Shown: piece by piece, positions 35,200-46,851 of the stretch
Layout: each line of letters starts with the position of its first letter
Numbering within the stretch: position 1 is the stretch's first letter
Source: Thozetella sp. PMI_491
Lineage: Eukaryota; Ascomycota; Sordariomycetes; Chaetosphaeriales; Chaetosphaeriaceae
DNA length: 64,000 nucleotides
Assembly (NCBI GenBank): GCA_021432635.1
Contig: MU270028.1
Span: 411,620 to 475,619, forward strand
Reading direction: 5' to 3'
Translations under genes and position numbers: made by a program
Notes under the pieces: model-generated
Database searches by the model: none
What the model saw: only the letters and a program-made list of their open reading frames with translations
Told to the model about the DNA's origin: nothing

Positions 35200-36608
35200 A
35201 CGAAAACTAGGGCTAGTGGCAAATATACGCCAAGCCAACCACAAAAGTCTACAGCACTCGTGGACGCAGAGAGGACTGTTCTGGGTTTAAAATTAGAAAA
35301 ATTTAAGTCTAGAGGCGCCTTTGAGACCTTGCACGCTAGATATTACGATCATATTGGGCGAATATGACGGGACGTGATAGCAGCATGACTCTTAATAACT
35401 AGCTCCTTCCTGGGATCAGACAGAGATGGCGGCCAACGTAGACGTTAACAGAAGCCTTGCCTGCACTTCCTGACTCCCGAGGTGCTCCCACGTGTCTCCA
35501 CCGCCATTTTATCTGAGATTATGTCGCCTTGGCCAACTTTCTTGTAACTGTCAACCGCAGCACTTAATGAGCCTGTGCTTCCCTTGGACGCGAGTGGTAG
35601 GCCAGCCATCGCCAAAGCAGTAAGATAGTGCTCTTGGCGGGAACTATAATTTAACTAGGGCGTAGGAAGGGACCTGCAGCACTCACACGCTAGCTCCGGG
35701 TGCTAGCTAGAAGGTGCCGTATGTACAAGTCTGTGACCCGCCAGTGTGCTGAGCGCAGTGTGCCTGTGCGCCGGACTTGGGGAGGGGTTTGCGTAGCATG
35801 CGTGCATGTATTAGTAGCTCCGCTGGCTTGAGATTTAGAGATAGAGAAGATCACCGGCCAGAAGAAGAGGGTTACCAGGCCGCGAGATCTATCACGCGGT
35901 AATATCTCGAGGGAAGAATATCTACGACGGAGTCGCTGATTTGGTTGCTTGGCGGATCCACAGGGCCATCGTACGGAATAGATAAGCGACAGCTGGGATC
36001 GGCTGCCGCAGCTGAAACGCGGAGCACCTGCGAATCGCATGTTCCTCCCCATCGTTCGGGACCTAATTTGCTCAAACCGGCTCGATCGCCTGATTTTCTC
36101 GATCCTGTCGCTTACGACACGTTGCGTATTGCTCAACATGGCTGCGTCCAATCCGGACAGCGCATAGAGCTAGCTGAATTTCGAGGCCACGTTGCCATGC
36201 TAATTTAGATAACTACTGTACAATTGCAAAAGTAAATGCAAATGCAAATGCCGTTTCGGCTCAGCCGCTCTGCATGCCCGATCGGAGCTGGAGGCGTGGC
36301 GTGGGCTGAGGGGGTGCGTGCAGTATGCACGCAGCGCCTGGCTTGGAGCTTGACTTTTGTTTCGGTAGCCCGAAAAGCCAAGCGTCCAGGGCCCGCGCTT
36401 GGCACCCCGTGCTTGGCTCGCCACTGGAGACGCCGTAGGGCCCACTGCGGGTGGGTATGCCCGCTTCGGTGGTGTCGAAAAATGCGTTGCCCGACGGTGC
36501 TTCTTCATCCTTCTTCTGCAGCCTCTGTGTCCTTTCCTCGCGGCCATTTTCCTTCGTTCCACCCCGGTTTTTCAACCTGGAGCGCCGTGCTCCCAATTTG
36601 CGCCCGCG
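35200..36608. other. intergenic region upstream of the multicopper oxidase gene
   Basis: About 1.4 kb; overlapping long ORFs between 36200 and 36600 on both strands are GC-rich shadows without family features. No RNA gene or repeat seen. Confidence 0.45.
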
Positions 36609-39093
36609 ATGGAGCCGGACGGGCGATATGGGTCACGCGAGAGCGACCCTATGCTGGGACCCAGACAATCGGGAGATTCCGACGCGGGAGATCGCCCAAG
36701 CCGCCCCGGGAACCAGCTGCAGGCCAGCCAACCCGCGCGGAGGGCCGGGTTCTTCGTGTTTCTGCTACTCTGCACTGCATCGGCCATTCTGCTCGCCGGC
36801 TTTGTTTCGTTTCAGTTCACACAGCACCAACAAGTATCCTCGCCCAACACTGGCGAGAGCGCAGCGAATGAGGACCACGGCCACGGGGCAGTGACTTTGT
36901 CCTCCGAGGTGGTGACAGTAACGACGCCGGTGCCCACCACAGCATCGTCATCAACAACAACACTGGCCTTGGCCTCGGCAACGCCCACTGCATCCCCTAA
37001 CGTGCAAGCACCAGATCTCGGCGTAGCACCTACCGAGCAGTTTGATCTCGGCAGGAAATTCGCAGTCGCAGATAAGCCCATGCTGCGCGAGTATGTATTC
37101 AACATCACTAGGGGTACTGGCGCCCCCGATGGCCTGGAAAAGTCCATGATTCTCGTCAATGGGCAATCCCCCGGCCCCCTCATTGAGGCCAACACGGGCG
37201 ACACAATACGTGTGCTGGTCAACAACATGATGGCTTCAGACAGCACTACCATTCACTGGCACGGAATCGATCAAAGGAGCAGCTCGTGGATGGACGGCGT
37301 GAACGGCGTGACGCAGTGCGGTATCCCCCCCGGCGAGAGCTTCACCTACGAGTTCAACCTCACCGATCAACGGGGTTCGTTCTGGTACCATTCTCATGTC
37401 TCGGTCCAGTACGCCGATGGGCTATACGGCCCCTTGGTAAGCAAATTCTACTCTGACCATCGGCCATGTGACTGCCTCGCTTACACCCCGCCCAGATTGT
37501 GCACGATCCTACTGAGCAGGTACCTGTGGTGGATGACGATAAGATCATCATGATTGGGGATCTATTCCACCAGCCCGCGGAGAGAGTAGGTTGCGTATTC
37601 TAGGCGCAATGCGCACCAACGCTAACAATCAGCAGCTGCTCACCGAGTACCTCGGCAAATCACCACCATGGAGCTCCAGTATGCCAGGGATGGAACCGCC
37701 GCCGGCGAATTTGCTCTTTAACGGTCGTCATATTCTCAACTGCTCAGCAGCTGGGGCCACGTCTGGGTCGTGCACAGGCGGCTCCCGGTTTTCCACCCAC
37801 GTGAGAAGTGGCGACCGCGTACGGATGAGGTTGATCAGCCACAGCAGTAGCACGCCATTCCTTTTCACCATTGACAACCATACGCTTGAGATTGTGGAGG
37901 TGGATGGCGTGGAGATTGACCCTATTGCCACGACGCGGGTCTACTTGAATCCCGGCCAACGATATTCAGTCCTCATCAACGCTACTCGAGAGGCTGGCAA
38001 TTATAGAATGCGTGCGGCGGCTGCCAAAAATTGCTTCCACCTCCCTCATTCCGAAGCTTTCACGGCAGGACTCGCCGCCATTGACTACCAAGTCACGGGG
38101 ATCCTTTCCTACGACGACACCGCGATCGCTAACGAGCCGCTGGGCGAACCCTGGAACCTCAGGAGTCTCTTCAATGTTGGCGTCGGTGACGAACCTTGGA
38201 AATCCGTATGTCAGGATCTGCCTTTTGACTTGGCGAAGCCACGGAGGGGCAGAGACGCCTACTCGGTCGGACCTAAAAACATGCACTATTTTAAATACCG
38301 GATGCGCACCGACGAGGGGGTTTGGCGTACCTTTATCAACGATGTAGGCTTGACCATCCCTTTCGCCCTGCTCTCCTGATTGCTGACGCTTGGGGTTATA
38401 GACGAAGTACGCTCCTTTGAAGGATGATGCCGCGTTGTGGAAAGTCCTTCAGCTGAATGCGTCCTCCCAACATAGCGAGATGGACCTTACAGGGTTTGAT
38501 TTCGGACCAGGACAGCATGTTCTTGTTTCTCCAGACGCAACCACGGGCGCCCAGATTGTTATTAATTCGGAACACATGATGGGGCATCCTTGGCACCTGC
38601 AGTAAGTGCTCCTCCACGTTTGCCTACCATTAGTAACACATGTGCTAACACTTTCTATAGCGGTAACTCCTACCTATCTGATAGACCTTGAGACACCCGG
38701 AGACTAAAATTGATACAGGTCAGACCTTCCAGATAGTTGGTTGGGGCAAAGGAGCGTTTGAGCAGTCCAACACGCAGTGGAATTTCGAAAATCCCTTGCG
38801 GCGGGATACTGTCACGGTCCCAGGGAGTTCACACGTCGTAATACGACTTCTAGCCGATAACCCCGGTGTCTGGGCACTGCATTGTCACATTCAGTGGCAT
38901 GCCGAAGGTTTGTACAGCCAAATTGATGCAATTTCTACTGGCCCAATTACTGACACAGACTATCCTAGGTGGCATGTTCCTCTCTATTGCAAACAGGATG
39001 GAAGAGTTGCGGACCACGCTTCAGACTCTAGAAGATTCCGGCAGCATGGGCAAAGGAATTATGCGGAAATTCTGCTCCGCAGGTCCGGTGTAG
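36609..39093 (+). CDS. membrane-anchored multicopper oxidase (laccase-like), 713 aa
   Basis: Exons 36609-37436, 37496-37585, 37636-38343, 38402-38601, 38661-38662, 38719-38907 and 38969-39093 close in frame. A hydrophilic N-tail (1-45), one membrane helix (46-70: [19 protein letters not shown]) and a Ser/Thr-rich stalk to ~150 make a type II surface enzyme. Copper motifs are complete: [28 protein letters not shown] and [13 protein letters not shown]. Such enzymes oxidise phenols or metals at the cell surface, e.g. in pigment formation. The third motif is only restored if a 2-nt exon (38661-38662) is spliced between two introns (59 and 56 bp, both with good ends); the alternative acceptor at 38688 yields HPWHLQHPET and loses the copper His. 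Confidence 0.9.
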
Positions 39094-40149
39094 CATATTT
39101 GTTATCATATTAGAACGATAGACATCGTTAAATACCCACTCATGTACATCATCCACTTTGATAGATCTATTACAATCTCGGTTTTGATACTAGATGCGCA
39201 TTGAAATCAAGCATAGGAGCTTCATAGTCGGGGTACCGCGGGCATTGGGTGCTAGGTCAAAATCGAAGCGGGATAAGGAATGAGCCATCACAATAGTGAT
39301 TTGGAGCTTGCAACGCGCATATACACTGAGAATGATCGGCAACTTTACGATGGCAAACGGGGTTAGGTAGGGCTCCTCTGGGTCCTTGGGCATCCGGCTA
39401 CGCTTACCCCACGTGAAGCTTCTTTAGCTGTATGTGAACTTATAGTGGCTGTATACACTGACGGCATATCAATTAAATAATCTTTCGTGGCTATTACAGG
39501 CTCGTTTCCGCTTGGAAGGTGTGAATGTTTAGTGTGATAACTGGGTATTATTCTGCTAGACCTCGCAGCGCTTGGTTGACGGCCAACGTCGCAGGCTGGC
39601 TAAAAGCATTGGGCCAAGAATTCAAGTTCGTTGTTACCCTCACCCCCTGCTCTAGTTTGCTCGTATAATCCCCCCCAAAACAACATCGTCTCTTGTTAGC
39701 TCCTCCTCATTAGCTCTCCGGCGACTTTCCGGTGACTTTTCGGTAACTTTCTAGCGAGTTGGGTCTCATAATCAATCTTACACAATGGAGAGATGCAAAA
39801 GAGTTGCTAGAGGCTTGCCAAAATAAAGCCTTCCCTCGAGTTCTAGCTAGGAAATGGTCCCTGTAGAGAGCACAACGCTAGTGCAATAGAAGCTAGCGCA
39901 CTAAACACAAACAACAGGTCGCCCAAGTTGGGAATATAGTCGCAACAAGTCGCAAGCTAAGTAATGTAGTCGCTAAAAAAAATACCTCCCTTGGATGTGT
40001 TCTAAGGCAGCACTCGGATACTTTTCTGTGAGCTGACCTATATATTAGTAATAGTGTTTTACATGTTGGCAGTGGGAGGTTGACGCCAGGAAGTGCTGAA
40101 TACCCATCTCGATTCCGCATATACCGACTTTGTAATATTTTTTACAGTT
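39094..40149. other. intergenic region
   Basis: About 1.05 kb, AT-rich; nothing coding recognised. It includes the promoter of the MDR gene. Confidence 0.45.
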
Positions 40150-41220
40150 ATGAAGGCGGTGAAGACTATCAGTCTTGGTCAAGCCGAGGTAGTCAATGGC
40201 GTTCCTATCCCATCTGTGGCCTCGAATCCGGGCTACGCTCTGGTAAAAACCAGTTACGTCGGCGTTACACACAGCGACTACCTGTTCACAGACCTCGAGT
40301 TCCTCTTCCAAAAGAACATCACCGTTGGCAGCGAATTCTCAGGAGAAATCGTGGAGGTCGGTGAGGGCTGCACGCGGTTCAGCAAGGGTGACAAGATTGC
40401 GGGTTGCTGCTTCGTTGGCGGTGCTGCCACACCCCACGCCGGCGCACAGGCAGAGTACATCCTTGTTCGAGGGGATGCTATGTTCAGCGTGGACGCATTC
40501 GGGGACGCTGTTGGCATGGACCAAGCAGCCGGTCTTGGCGTCGCATTCAGCACAGTCTACCATGGTTTATACTACCTCCTAGGGCTGCCCCTTCCAGGAA
40601 GTCAGGAGGCCACATCTGACGATGCACAAGTCCGACGCACCGTTCTCATCTATGGCGGTACCACCAATACCGGAATGATCGCAATCCAGTACGCGAAACT
40701 CTCAGGGTATAAAGTTATAACGACATGCTCGACGCGGAACTTCGACTATGTCCGGAGCCTGGGGGCTGATGAGGCCTACGACTACCACGACACCGAGAGA
40801 TGCATCGAGGAGATTCGTGGGAGCGTGGGAGATGATTTACACTATGTTTTAGACTGCGTCGGAGCCTTTGAGTCACGCCGCATTAGCGCCGCTGTCATGG
40901 CCAAGGGCGGCGTCTTTGGTGCTGTCTCGCCATGGGACTTCCCCAGAGCCGACGTCACATCTCATTTCGTTCGGGGCAATATGGTTCTCGGCGAGGATTT
41001 CCTGTTTTCAGGACAAACAGTCCCTGCGAACATGGAGATATTTCATGGCTGGAAAGAATTTGTGAAGCTATCGGAGGGACTGCTATGCGATGAGAAAATT
41101 CAGTTGCCCAAGATAAAGCTCATCAAGAGCCTGGAGAGTATCCCACAGGCATGGCAAGACCTTCGGGATTGGAAGCTAAGCGCTACCAAGTTGATCTGCG
41201 AGGTTCAAGCGAACAACTAG
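40150..41220 (+). CDS. MDR-family zinc-independent oxidoreductase (trans-enoyl-reductase/TOXD-like), 356 aa
   Basis: Intronless ORF from ATG 40150. The N-terminal GroES-like domain (PGYALVKTSYVGVTHSDYLF; VGSEFSGEIVEVGEGCTRFSKGD) is followed by a Rossmann domain with LIYGGTTNTGMIAIQYAKLSGYKVI as the NADP(H)-binding loop and YVLDCVG further on. It lacks the catalytic-zinc Cys and the structural-zinc Cys cluster of alcohol dehydrogenases, as do stand-alone enoyl reductases of fungal pathways. It may reduce an enoyl or quinone-type substrate in the cytosol. It lies convergent to amidohydrolase 2 with about 160 bp between stops. No polyketide synthase is nearby, so a catabolic role is equally likely. 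Confidence 0.88.
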   Translation: MKAVKTISLGQAEVVNGVPIPSVASNPGYALVKTSYVGVTHSDYLFTDLEFLFQKNITVGSEFSGEIVEVGEGCTRFSKGDKIAGCCFVGGAATPHAGAQAEYILVRGDAMFSVDAFGDAVGMDQAAGLGVAFSTVYHGLYYLLGLPLPGSQEATSDDAQVRRTVLIYGGTTNTGMIAIQYAKLSGYKVITTCSTRNFDYVRSLGADEAYDYHDTERCIEEIRGSVGDDLHYVLDCVGAFESRRISAAVMAKGGVFGAVSPWDFPRADVTSHFVRGNMVLGEDFLFSGQTVPANMEIFHGWKEFVKLSEGLLCDEKIQLPKIKLIKSLESIPQAWQDLRDWKLSATKLICEVQANN

Positions 41221-41381
41221 AGATAGTAGAGCTTTATTTACATTACTTCTGCTTTGAGCTATAGTCCGTCCTCGCTCCCCACGCTCCACAATCTCAAATC
41301 TACTACCCAACGACCACCGCTTCTAGATATACTCTTTGAATCCGTTGACGACCCATATTCTCTGCTCCTTATTTCGCTTAG

Positions 41382-42815
41382 CTACTCTCCCCATGGACCA
41401 ATCCCTGGGCCCTTGAAAGCCTTGCCTGCCTTCCATACCCACTTCACGTTCTCTATCTCCTGCAGCACCTTGACATCCTCAACTGGATTCTCCAACAACC
41501 CGAGAATATCGGCCTCATATCCTACCTTCAACTGGCCCGACTTGGGAGCCTTTGGGCCCACAGTCAGGGGACCATTTGCAGTAGCAGCTTTGATTGCTTC
41601 CAGGTTGCTCATGCCCGCCTCCACGGCGTACTCCAGCTCCTTAGCGGCATTGAATCCTGGCGACATGTCGGTACCCAATGCGACTTTGATCCCAGTTCGA
41701 ATAGCCAGAGCGTAGGCCTCGCTGTTGGCTTTCCCTATCATCTTGGTCTTCTCCCAAACCTGCGTCGGTAAGCCTTCCCCTCCAGTAGAGAGTAGTATCT
41801 CGGTGATCGTCCTCGTAGCCACATATACGACGTCGTTCTTCTTCATGAGATCCATGACCTCGCGATCGGCAAACGAACCATGCTCGATCGTCTTGACCCC
41901 AGCGCGGACAGCCGCCATGATCCCGGGCTTAGCATGGGCGTGGGCTGCCACGATAAGGTTCTGTCGCGCAGCTTCTTCCACAATGCATTCCAGCTCCTCG
42001 GAACTAAATTGCGCACAGAATAGGTCATCGTTAAGAGAACCGACACCACCAGATGCCATGACTTTGATGCAGCGCGCGCCGCGACGGATGTTGAGGCGAA
42101 CTGCTCTTCGGCACTCTTCCTTGCCGTCCACCACCATTGTGGCACTCGTACCGAAGTGACCGGGAGTTACCTTCGAGACGCCTATGTTACCAAGAACGTC
42201 CCCGGCAGGCAAGTCGTGGAAATCGCCATGTCCAGCTGTCTGGCTCAAACCTCCTCCGGAGCTGTAGATATTGGGCCCAATGATTGTGCCGTCCTCCACA
42301 GCGCGAGCGACCTCGCATCCAAACCCGGACAGGTCGCGAACAGAGGTGTACCCCCACTGAAGAGCATCCCAGCACCCCCTCGTGAGGCGCGCTCCAGCTT
42401 CGGCAGGGTGGGTCAAGAGGAATGCGGCGTTGCTGACGGCGTCGTCAGGCACTCCTGCGAAATGGACATGGCAATCCCAAAGCCCCGGCATCAAGTACGG
42501 CACCGATACGGCTCGGTGCGGCGCGTCCTTGTATTTCCCAGGTAGATCGGACTGGGAGCCGATCCAGGCTATTACCTTGCGGTCAATTACGAGTGCTGCG
42601 TCTGGTATCGGCTTGCCATCGCCGGGAATCAAGAATGTCGTGGTGATAATTGTGAAAACGCACTTCTTCGTAGCAGTGACAGAGCTGATGGGGCCGGGGT
42701 GAGAGCCAAACAAACGTCCACGGAGGGCTGGGTATATAGTGCGCTTTGGCGACGGCACCACCTCCCACTCCTCGAGGAGCTCCGAGTCAGCCTGGTCTTG
42801 CGGGCCCGAATACAT
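41382..42815 (-). CDS. amidohydrolase 2 (metal-dependent, imidazolonepropionase-like), 477 aa
   Basis: Single-exon ORF. Metal ligands: H-x-H in YLMPGLWDCHVHFAG, the likely carboxylated Lys in ARCIKVMASGG, His in VAAHAHAKPG and KTIEHGSFAD, and Asp in VALGTDMSPG. The C-terminal KVGYEADILGLLENP is typical. The family contains enzymes that hydrolyse amide bonds in peptides, drugs and mycotoxins (ochratoxinase-type enzymes are one group); substrate identity cannot be settled here. The N-terminal ~50 residues are polar without a signal peptide. Shares domain family with amidohydrolase 1 but is clearly diverged. Confidence 0.92.
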   Translation of the reverse strand: MYSGPQDQADSELLEEWEVVPSPKRTIYPALRGRLFGSHPGPISSVTATKKCVFTIITTTFLIPGDGKPIPDAALVIDRKVIAWIGSQSDLPGKYKDAPHRAVSVPYLMPGLWDCHVHFAGVPDDAVSNAAFLLTHPAEAGARLTRGCWDALQWGYTSVRDLSGFGCEVARAVEDGTIIGPNIYSSGGGLSQTAGHGDFHDLPAGDVLGNIGVSKVTPGHFGTSATMVVDGKEECRRAVRLNIRRGARCIKVMASGGVGSLNDDLFCAQFSSEELECIVEEAARQNLIVAAHAHAKPGIMAAVRAGVKTIEHGSFADREVMDLMKKNDVVYVATRTITEILLSTGGEGLPTQVWEKTKMIGKANSEAYALAIRTGIKVALGTDMSPGFNAAKELEYAVEAGMSNLEAIKAATANGPLTVGPKAPKSGQLKVGYEADILGLLENPVEDVKVLQEIENVKWVWKAGKAFKGPGIGPWGE

Positions 42816-43323
42816 TGTGATTTCTGTAATCGGTATCCTATGGCGAAGTATGAAAAATGTTCAGGCGTGGCAGATGCTTACTGTCAATTCGGAGGTAGAA
42901 TGCGGGGAAGGCGTCTCTAGCTGGAACTGATGACACAAGCTGCTAGCTGCTGTGCCACACCCGACATTACCAGCACCCCGTAATTGGAGGTTATAGCACC
43001 TACCTAATCTGGATTAATGGCGCGCTAGGTGTTTTCAGTAACTGAATTAGAGAACAGATGCAACAAAAGAGTGTCAATTCGAACCTCCAGGTGCCGCTTG
43101 AGCTCTTCGCAATGGGAATACGAATTGAGGATCTTTTGTCTCCCTACCTTATATATCCTGTAACGCGTGGATATCACTCTTCAAATCCCGAGGACGTAGG
43201 CTTTCATGAAATGGAGGAAGGTCTATATTTCTTTCTTGTACTAAGACAACCGTGTGGCTGCCCGCATTATATCTATTAGTATTCACCTCAGCCCGTATTT
43301 GTCTTACACGCGCACCAGCCTGA
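42816..43323. other. intergenic region
   Basis: About 500 bp between two minus-strand genes, containing the amidohydrolase 2 promoter; nothing else seen. Confidence 0.45.
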
Positions 43324-44071
43324 TCAGCTTTCCCTCGTCGCCTCGGTTACCTGCGTAGCCACGCCGGTACTGATATCATACTTTAGGCCAACAATCCGAG
43401 TTCCTGGAGTGACAAACGGGGAAGCGCTGAGGAATGCCACATCTTCCCGGACGCTATCCTCGATCCTGCTTGAAGGTCAATACTCGCTCTGAGCTTGCAG
43501 CTGGTGCTATAAACTCACGATCCTAAGATCTCTCCATATCGTGTAGCCTCGATGGCTTCCTTTTCTTGGGGTGCGAACTCAATGAGCCTCTCTCTAACCA
43601 CGCTATCGTGGAAATGAGTCATCCCGCAGTCTAGAGTCCGAATTAGCCCGGAGTGGTCAACGCACAATAATGCGCCGGCGGGGCGGCGCTGCCCACTTAC
43701 CGGTATGATGCACCACTACCACCGTTTTTGGGTTTCCGATGGTTTGCAAGACCGATATTGTTCGGATGGCATCAATAGCACGGCCTCCAGCGTTGCGGAC
43801 CATGGTGACGCCCTTGGGAGTGGGCTCCATCCCAAAGATCTGGTATGGATTCAGGCGCGGGTCGGAGCAGCTTATGATGATAACACCGGCACCACTGCTG
43901 CGGGCAGCTTGAACGACTGTCATGAGACCGGGCGGTGCATGGTATGTCTCAGTGAATTTGCTGCGGGTATATCAATCAGCCTCTGTGCCCCCGTCGAGAA
44001 AGGCGCTTAAGTTGTAGGTGTGTTTACCTGTTACCGGCTAACAAACCAGGGAGGACGTCAGGGGAGGGCAT
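43324..44071 (-). CDS. beta-carbonic anhydrase 2, 185 aa
   Basis: Exons 44071-44028, 43960-43701, 43630-43519 and 43465-43324 give 185 codons plus stop. Zinc motifs are canonical: C-x-D-x-R in IISCSDPRLNP and H-x2-C in VVVHHTDCGMTHF, with VRNAGGRA between them. The end EDSVREDVAFLSASPFV ... GLKYDISTG matches short fungal beta-carbonic anhydrases. Catalyses CO2 hydration in the cytosol; carbonyl-sulfide hydrolysis is known in this clade. It is a second gene of the family 9 kb from the first and more conserved than it. Confidence 0.9.
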
Positions 44072-45545
44072 TCTGTTGTTTCCTGGTGCTGTGGTTGCAG
44101 CTCTTACGTCGCGCTTGCAGCTGGTCTTGAGATGGTTTGGAGGCGAGCAGCTAGCTAAGGGATGATGAATGCTGATGATTGTAGAAAGGAATAAACATAC
44201 CACAAGGAGGACTCTTATACATGTTAGGAATGGGATTTCCACTAAGCAGCCCGCGTCGTCTCGGTCGTTAGTGGTTTATTCTCGTTTCGAAGTGTCTGGA
44301 TTACTCAAGCTATGCATGCATCCTTGGCACCATCATTGGCCCGGCCTCGGTTGTCGGCGTCCTTGCAGTTTTGATCACTCATCATTAAAGCGCAAGGCAA
44401 TTTGGGCTCTGTGCTCTGCTGAATCAGCAGGCCTCTCAAAGGCCGGGGCAGGGGTGCGGCAGAACCCGGGCGACGCTAGAGCTGAACACAAGAGGCTGTT
44501 TTACTCCCCCAAAAGCCCAAAAGCCCCCTCAAGGCCGTCAATTCAGAAATAGCGACCACAAAATGACCGGGAAATGTGAATTCGAATTCCGCACGGCCGC
44601 ATCAAGGACATGTACACTTGGCAAATTGAAAACGTGGGCGCAATTGGACCAATTGCTCATACTCGCCCAGAGCACTTGCAACAAAATATAGAATGCTGAG
44701 AGCTGAAGAAGGGATTGCTTTGCCTAGAGTACCCACCGACGGAATCAAGACTAGAGTAGCACTATACACTATACAGCTAATGCCATGCATCACTTGTGTC
44801 AACAAGGTCCGTGTTCCCTACTGATTAGGGGGGTGTAGATTGCTGAAGGCTGAACGCACCGAAAGAAGGACTAATTACAATCCACGCCATATATGTGTGT
44901 TGGCCTAGGACAAGGCAAAGGCCTGCCAGCTATGAGTCCTTGAAAGCTAGTAAACGTCGCTGGAGGCTTGTTGTTAGCTCTTTGGGCTCTCTTCTAGCCC
45001 TCTAAGGTCTCTGTATCTAGGTCAATTGCTTTTCTGATGTCCAAAGGTGACGACAGTGGCGTTTATTTGTACTAGCAGCTTCCTTTTTGTAGGCGCTAGC
45101 GTTCACGGAGTCTCACAGCAATGGATGCCCCTGGCAAGACTGGGGAAAGAGGCTCGGGAAATTAACGCACTCTCTCTGCGCCTTGTTGGTCGGACTCTCT
45201 AGCTCTTCTGTATCTAGATTGGGCGCCATATGAACCCCGTCGCCATGCGACGCTGATGCATAACTGGCGCGGCTGGTTGGTTTTACACTCCTAGGGCCAA
45301 TGAAATGCCTCTGTTCAGCTGCCAAGACCAGCTTCACGGACGAACCATTGCCCGAGTGTCTCTTGTTCTCCTTTCCCCATCATCCGTAGATGCCCCTCGG
45401 CCGCGGCCGCGGTTGCTCTTCTTCTGTCCTTTCGACTGACGCCGACTAGTTTTTTTGGCCTTGCCAAGAGCCAAGAGGGACTTGTAGGCTTTCTGCAATC
45501 CGGCTTGGCCTTTGGCTGCGCCTTATGCACGATTGCCGCTGCACC
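44072..45545. other. intergenic region
   Basis: About 1.5 kb between divergent genes; short ORFs only. No repeat or RNA gene recognised. Confidence 0.45.
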
Positions 45546-46752
45546 ATGTTTCGCATATCGAAGATCATTGGGGTCACAGCAGCTGCCGCCTCTAACTGGC
45601 GGCTTGTTGTTGCTGACCCGCTGCCACCACAAGCAGTTATCACTCCGCCACCGCGTCCTGCTCATGCTATCGTCGCGAGAGCCGATACGGATATTACGAC
45701 TCGGACAGACTTCGTCGGGTGGGTTAACGGGACCGATAACACATGTACGTAACTATAGAAGTACCCACAGGCGTGCCCCCTCCACCTAACTACCACAAGG
45801 GTCTCCTTCTTACTGTTGGGGTTCATACACGACTATTGGGTCGGCTGTCGACTGCTGTGACCCATTATTATCCGAGTGCGAAATACCCATCGGCTGCTCC
45901 GGCAGTAATGTTATTTTGAATACCATAATCGAGGCGGGAACTCGGAGCAGGACCGATACTATTACTTGGTAGGTGACCCGAGACTGTGTCGTTCCAGCAT
46001 TTAGCTAAGCCTCCCTACTAGTACCAATATTGTCCCGTATTGTTTAAGTGGATTTCTATACCAGAGTGAGGGCGACACCAACCCACTCACGTCCTACTAC
46101 TGCGGGATGCGTCTAGGCCCAGTATACACGCCACAGACTCTTTACAGGACCCTACCCACCGGTGTTGCTGGTAAGCCTGATATCGGTAACTACTTTCATG
46201 TCGGTTATTCTAACGTCAGGTGCCTTATTAGTCTGGATTACAACCCCCACAGCTAGCCTCGTACTCGGCAGCCAAACAACGCCGTCAGCTTCTTCAAAGT
46301 CTTCTATCGCCAGCACCACCAAAAGCCACAGTCAGAACTCCCCGGCGGATGATGCCTCCTCTACGTCAAGCTCCGCGGCATCATCATCGACATCCTTGGC
46401 AGATCAGCCTGGTTCCTCGCAAGGTGGGAGCAATACAAACCAACTTGCGATTGGTATTGGCGTTGGGCTTGGTGTGCCTCTTGTGGCCATAGCTTTTCTG
46501 GCGTGGCTCTTCCCGCGTCCTCTGCAAAGATGGAGAGCTAGAAAGGATGCTGTCTCGCCACCAGCTCCCGAGCCAAAACCAGAGCTGCCTACTAGCCCAC
46601 CTCACTCAATTGTAACCCCGGTACCATATCATTGGGACCCTCAGGAGATGGACCAGAATTACCCAGGGCCGAGAGAGCTACAAGGGAAGGAGCTACAGGG
46701 AAACGCGACGCAGGGATTCCATGGATACCATAGAACAGAGCTTCCCACTTAG
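45546..46752 (+). CDS. cysteine-rich one-pass membrane protein, 349 aa
   Basis: Exons 45546-45744, 45800-45968, 46022-46170 and 46220-46752 join in frame. A signal peptide (FRISKIIGVTAAAASNWRLVVA) precedes an extracellular Cys-rich region (WSPSYCWGSYTTIGSAVDCC, CEIPIGCSG, TSYYCGM), a long Ser/Thr-rich stalk, one membrane helix (LAIGIGVGLGVPLVAIAFLAWLF) and a Pro-rich, basic cytoplasmic tail of ~75 residues. The layout matches fungal surface glycoproteins related to wall-sensor-type proteins; no WSC domain is recognised. Likely a plasma-membrane surface or sensor protein; function unknown. Confidence 0.82.
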
Positions 46753-46851
46753 GCTCCTGTCATGTGCAGTAGTTAATCGAATCTTTACCGACCATGGATG
46801 CTAGTTAATGAAGCCTATATGTGACAGGCGGGCTTGGGCAGTGCCACGAAT

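Noticed and set aside
36236-36871. GC-rich ORF of 211 codons upstream of the multicopper oxidase, and the in-frame upstream start at 36399
   Set aside because: No family features; composition explains the length. The multicopper oxidase start at 36609 fits its membrane-anchor layout better.
38688-38718. Alternative acceptor giving [15 protein letters not shown] in the multicopper oxidase
   Set aside because: In frame but loses the copper-binding His of the HLH motif; kept only as a non-preferred alternative.
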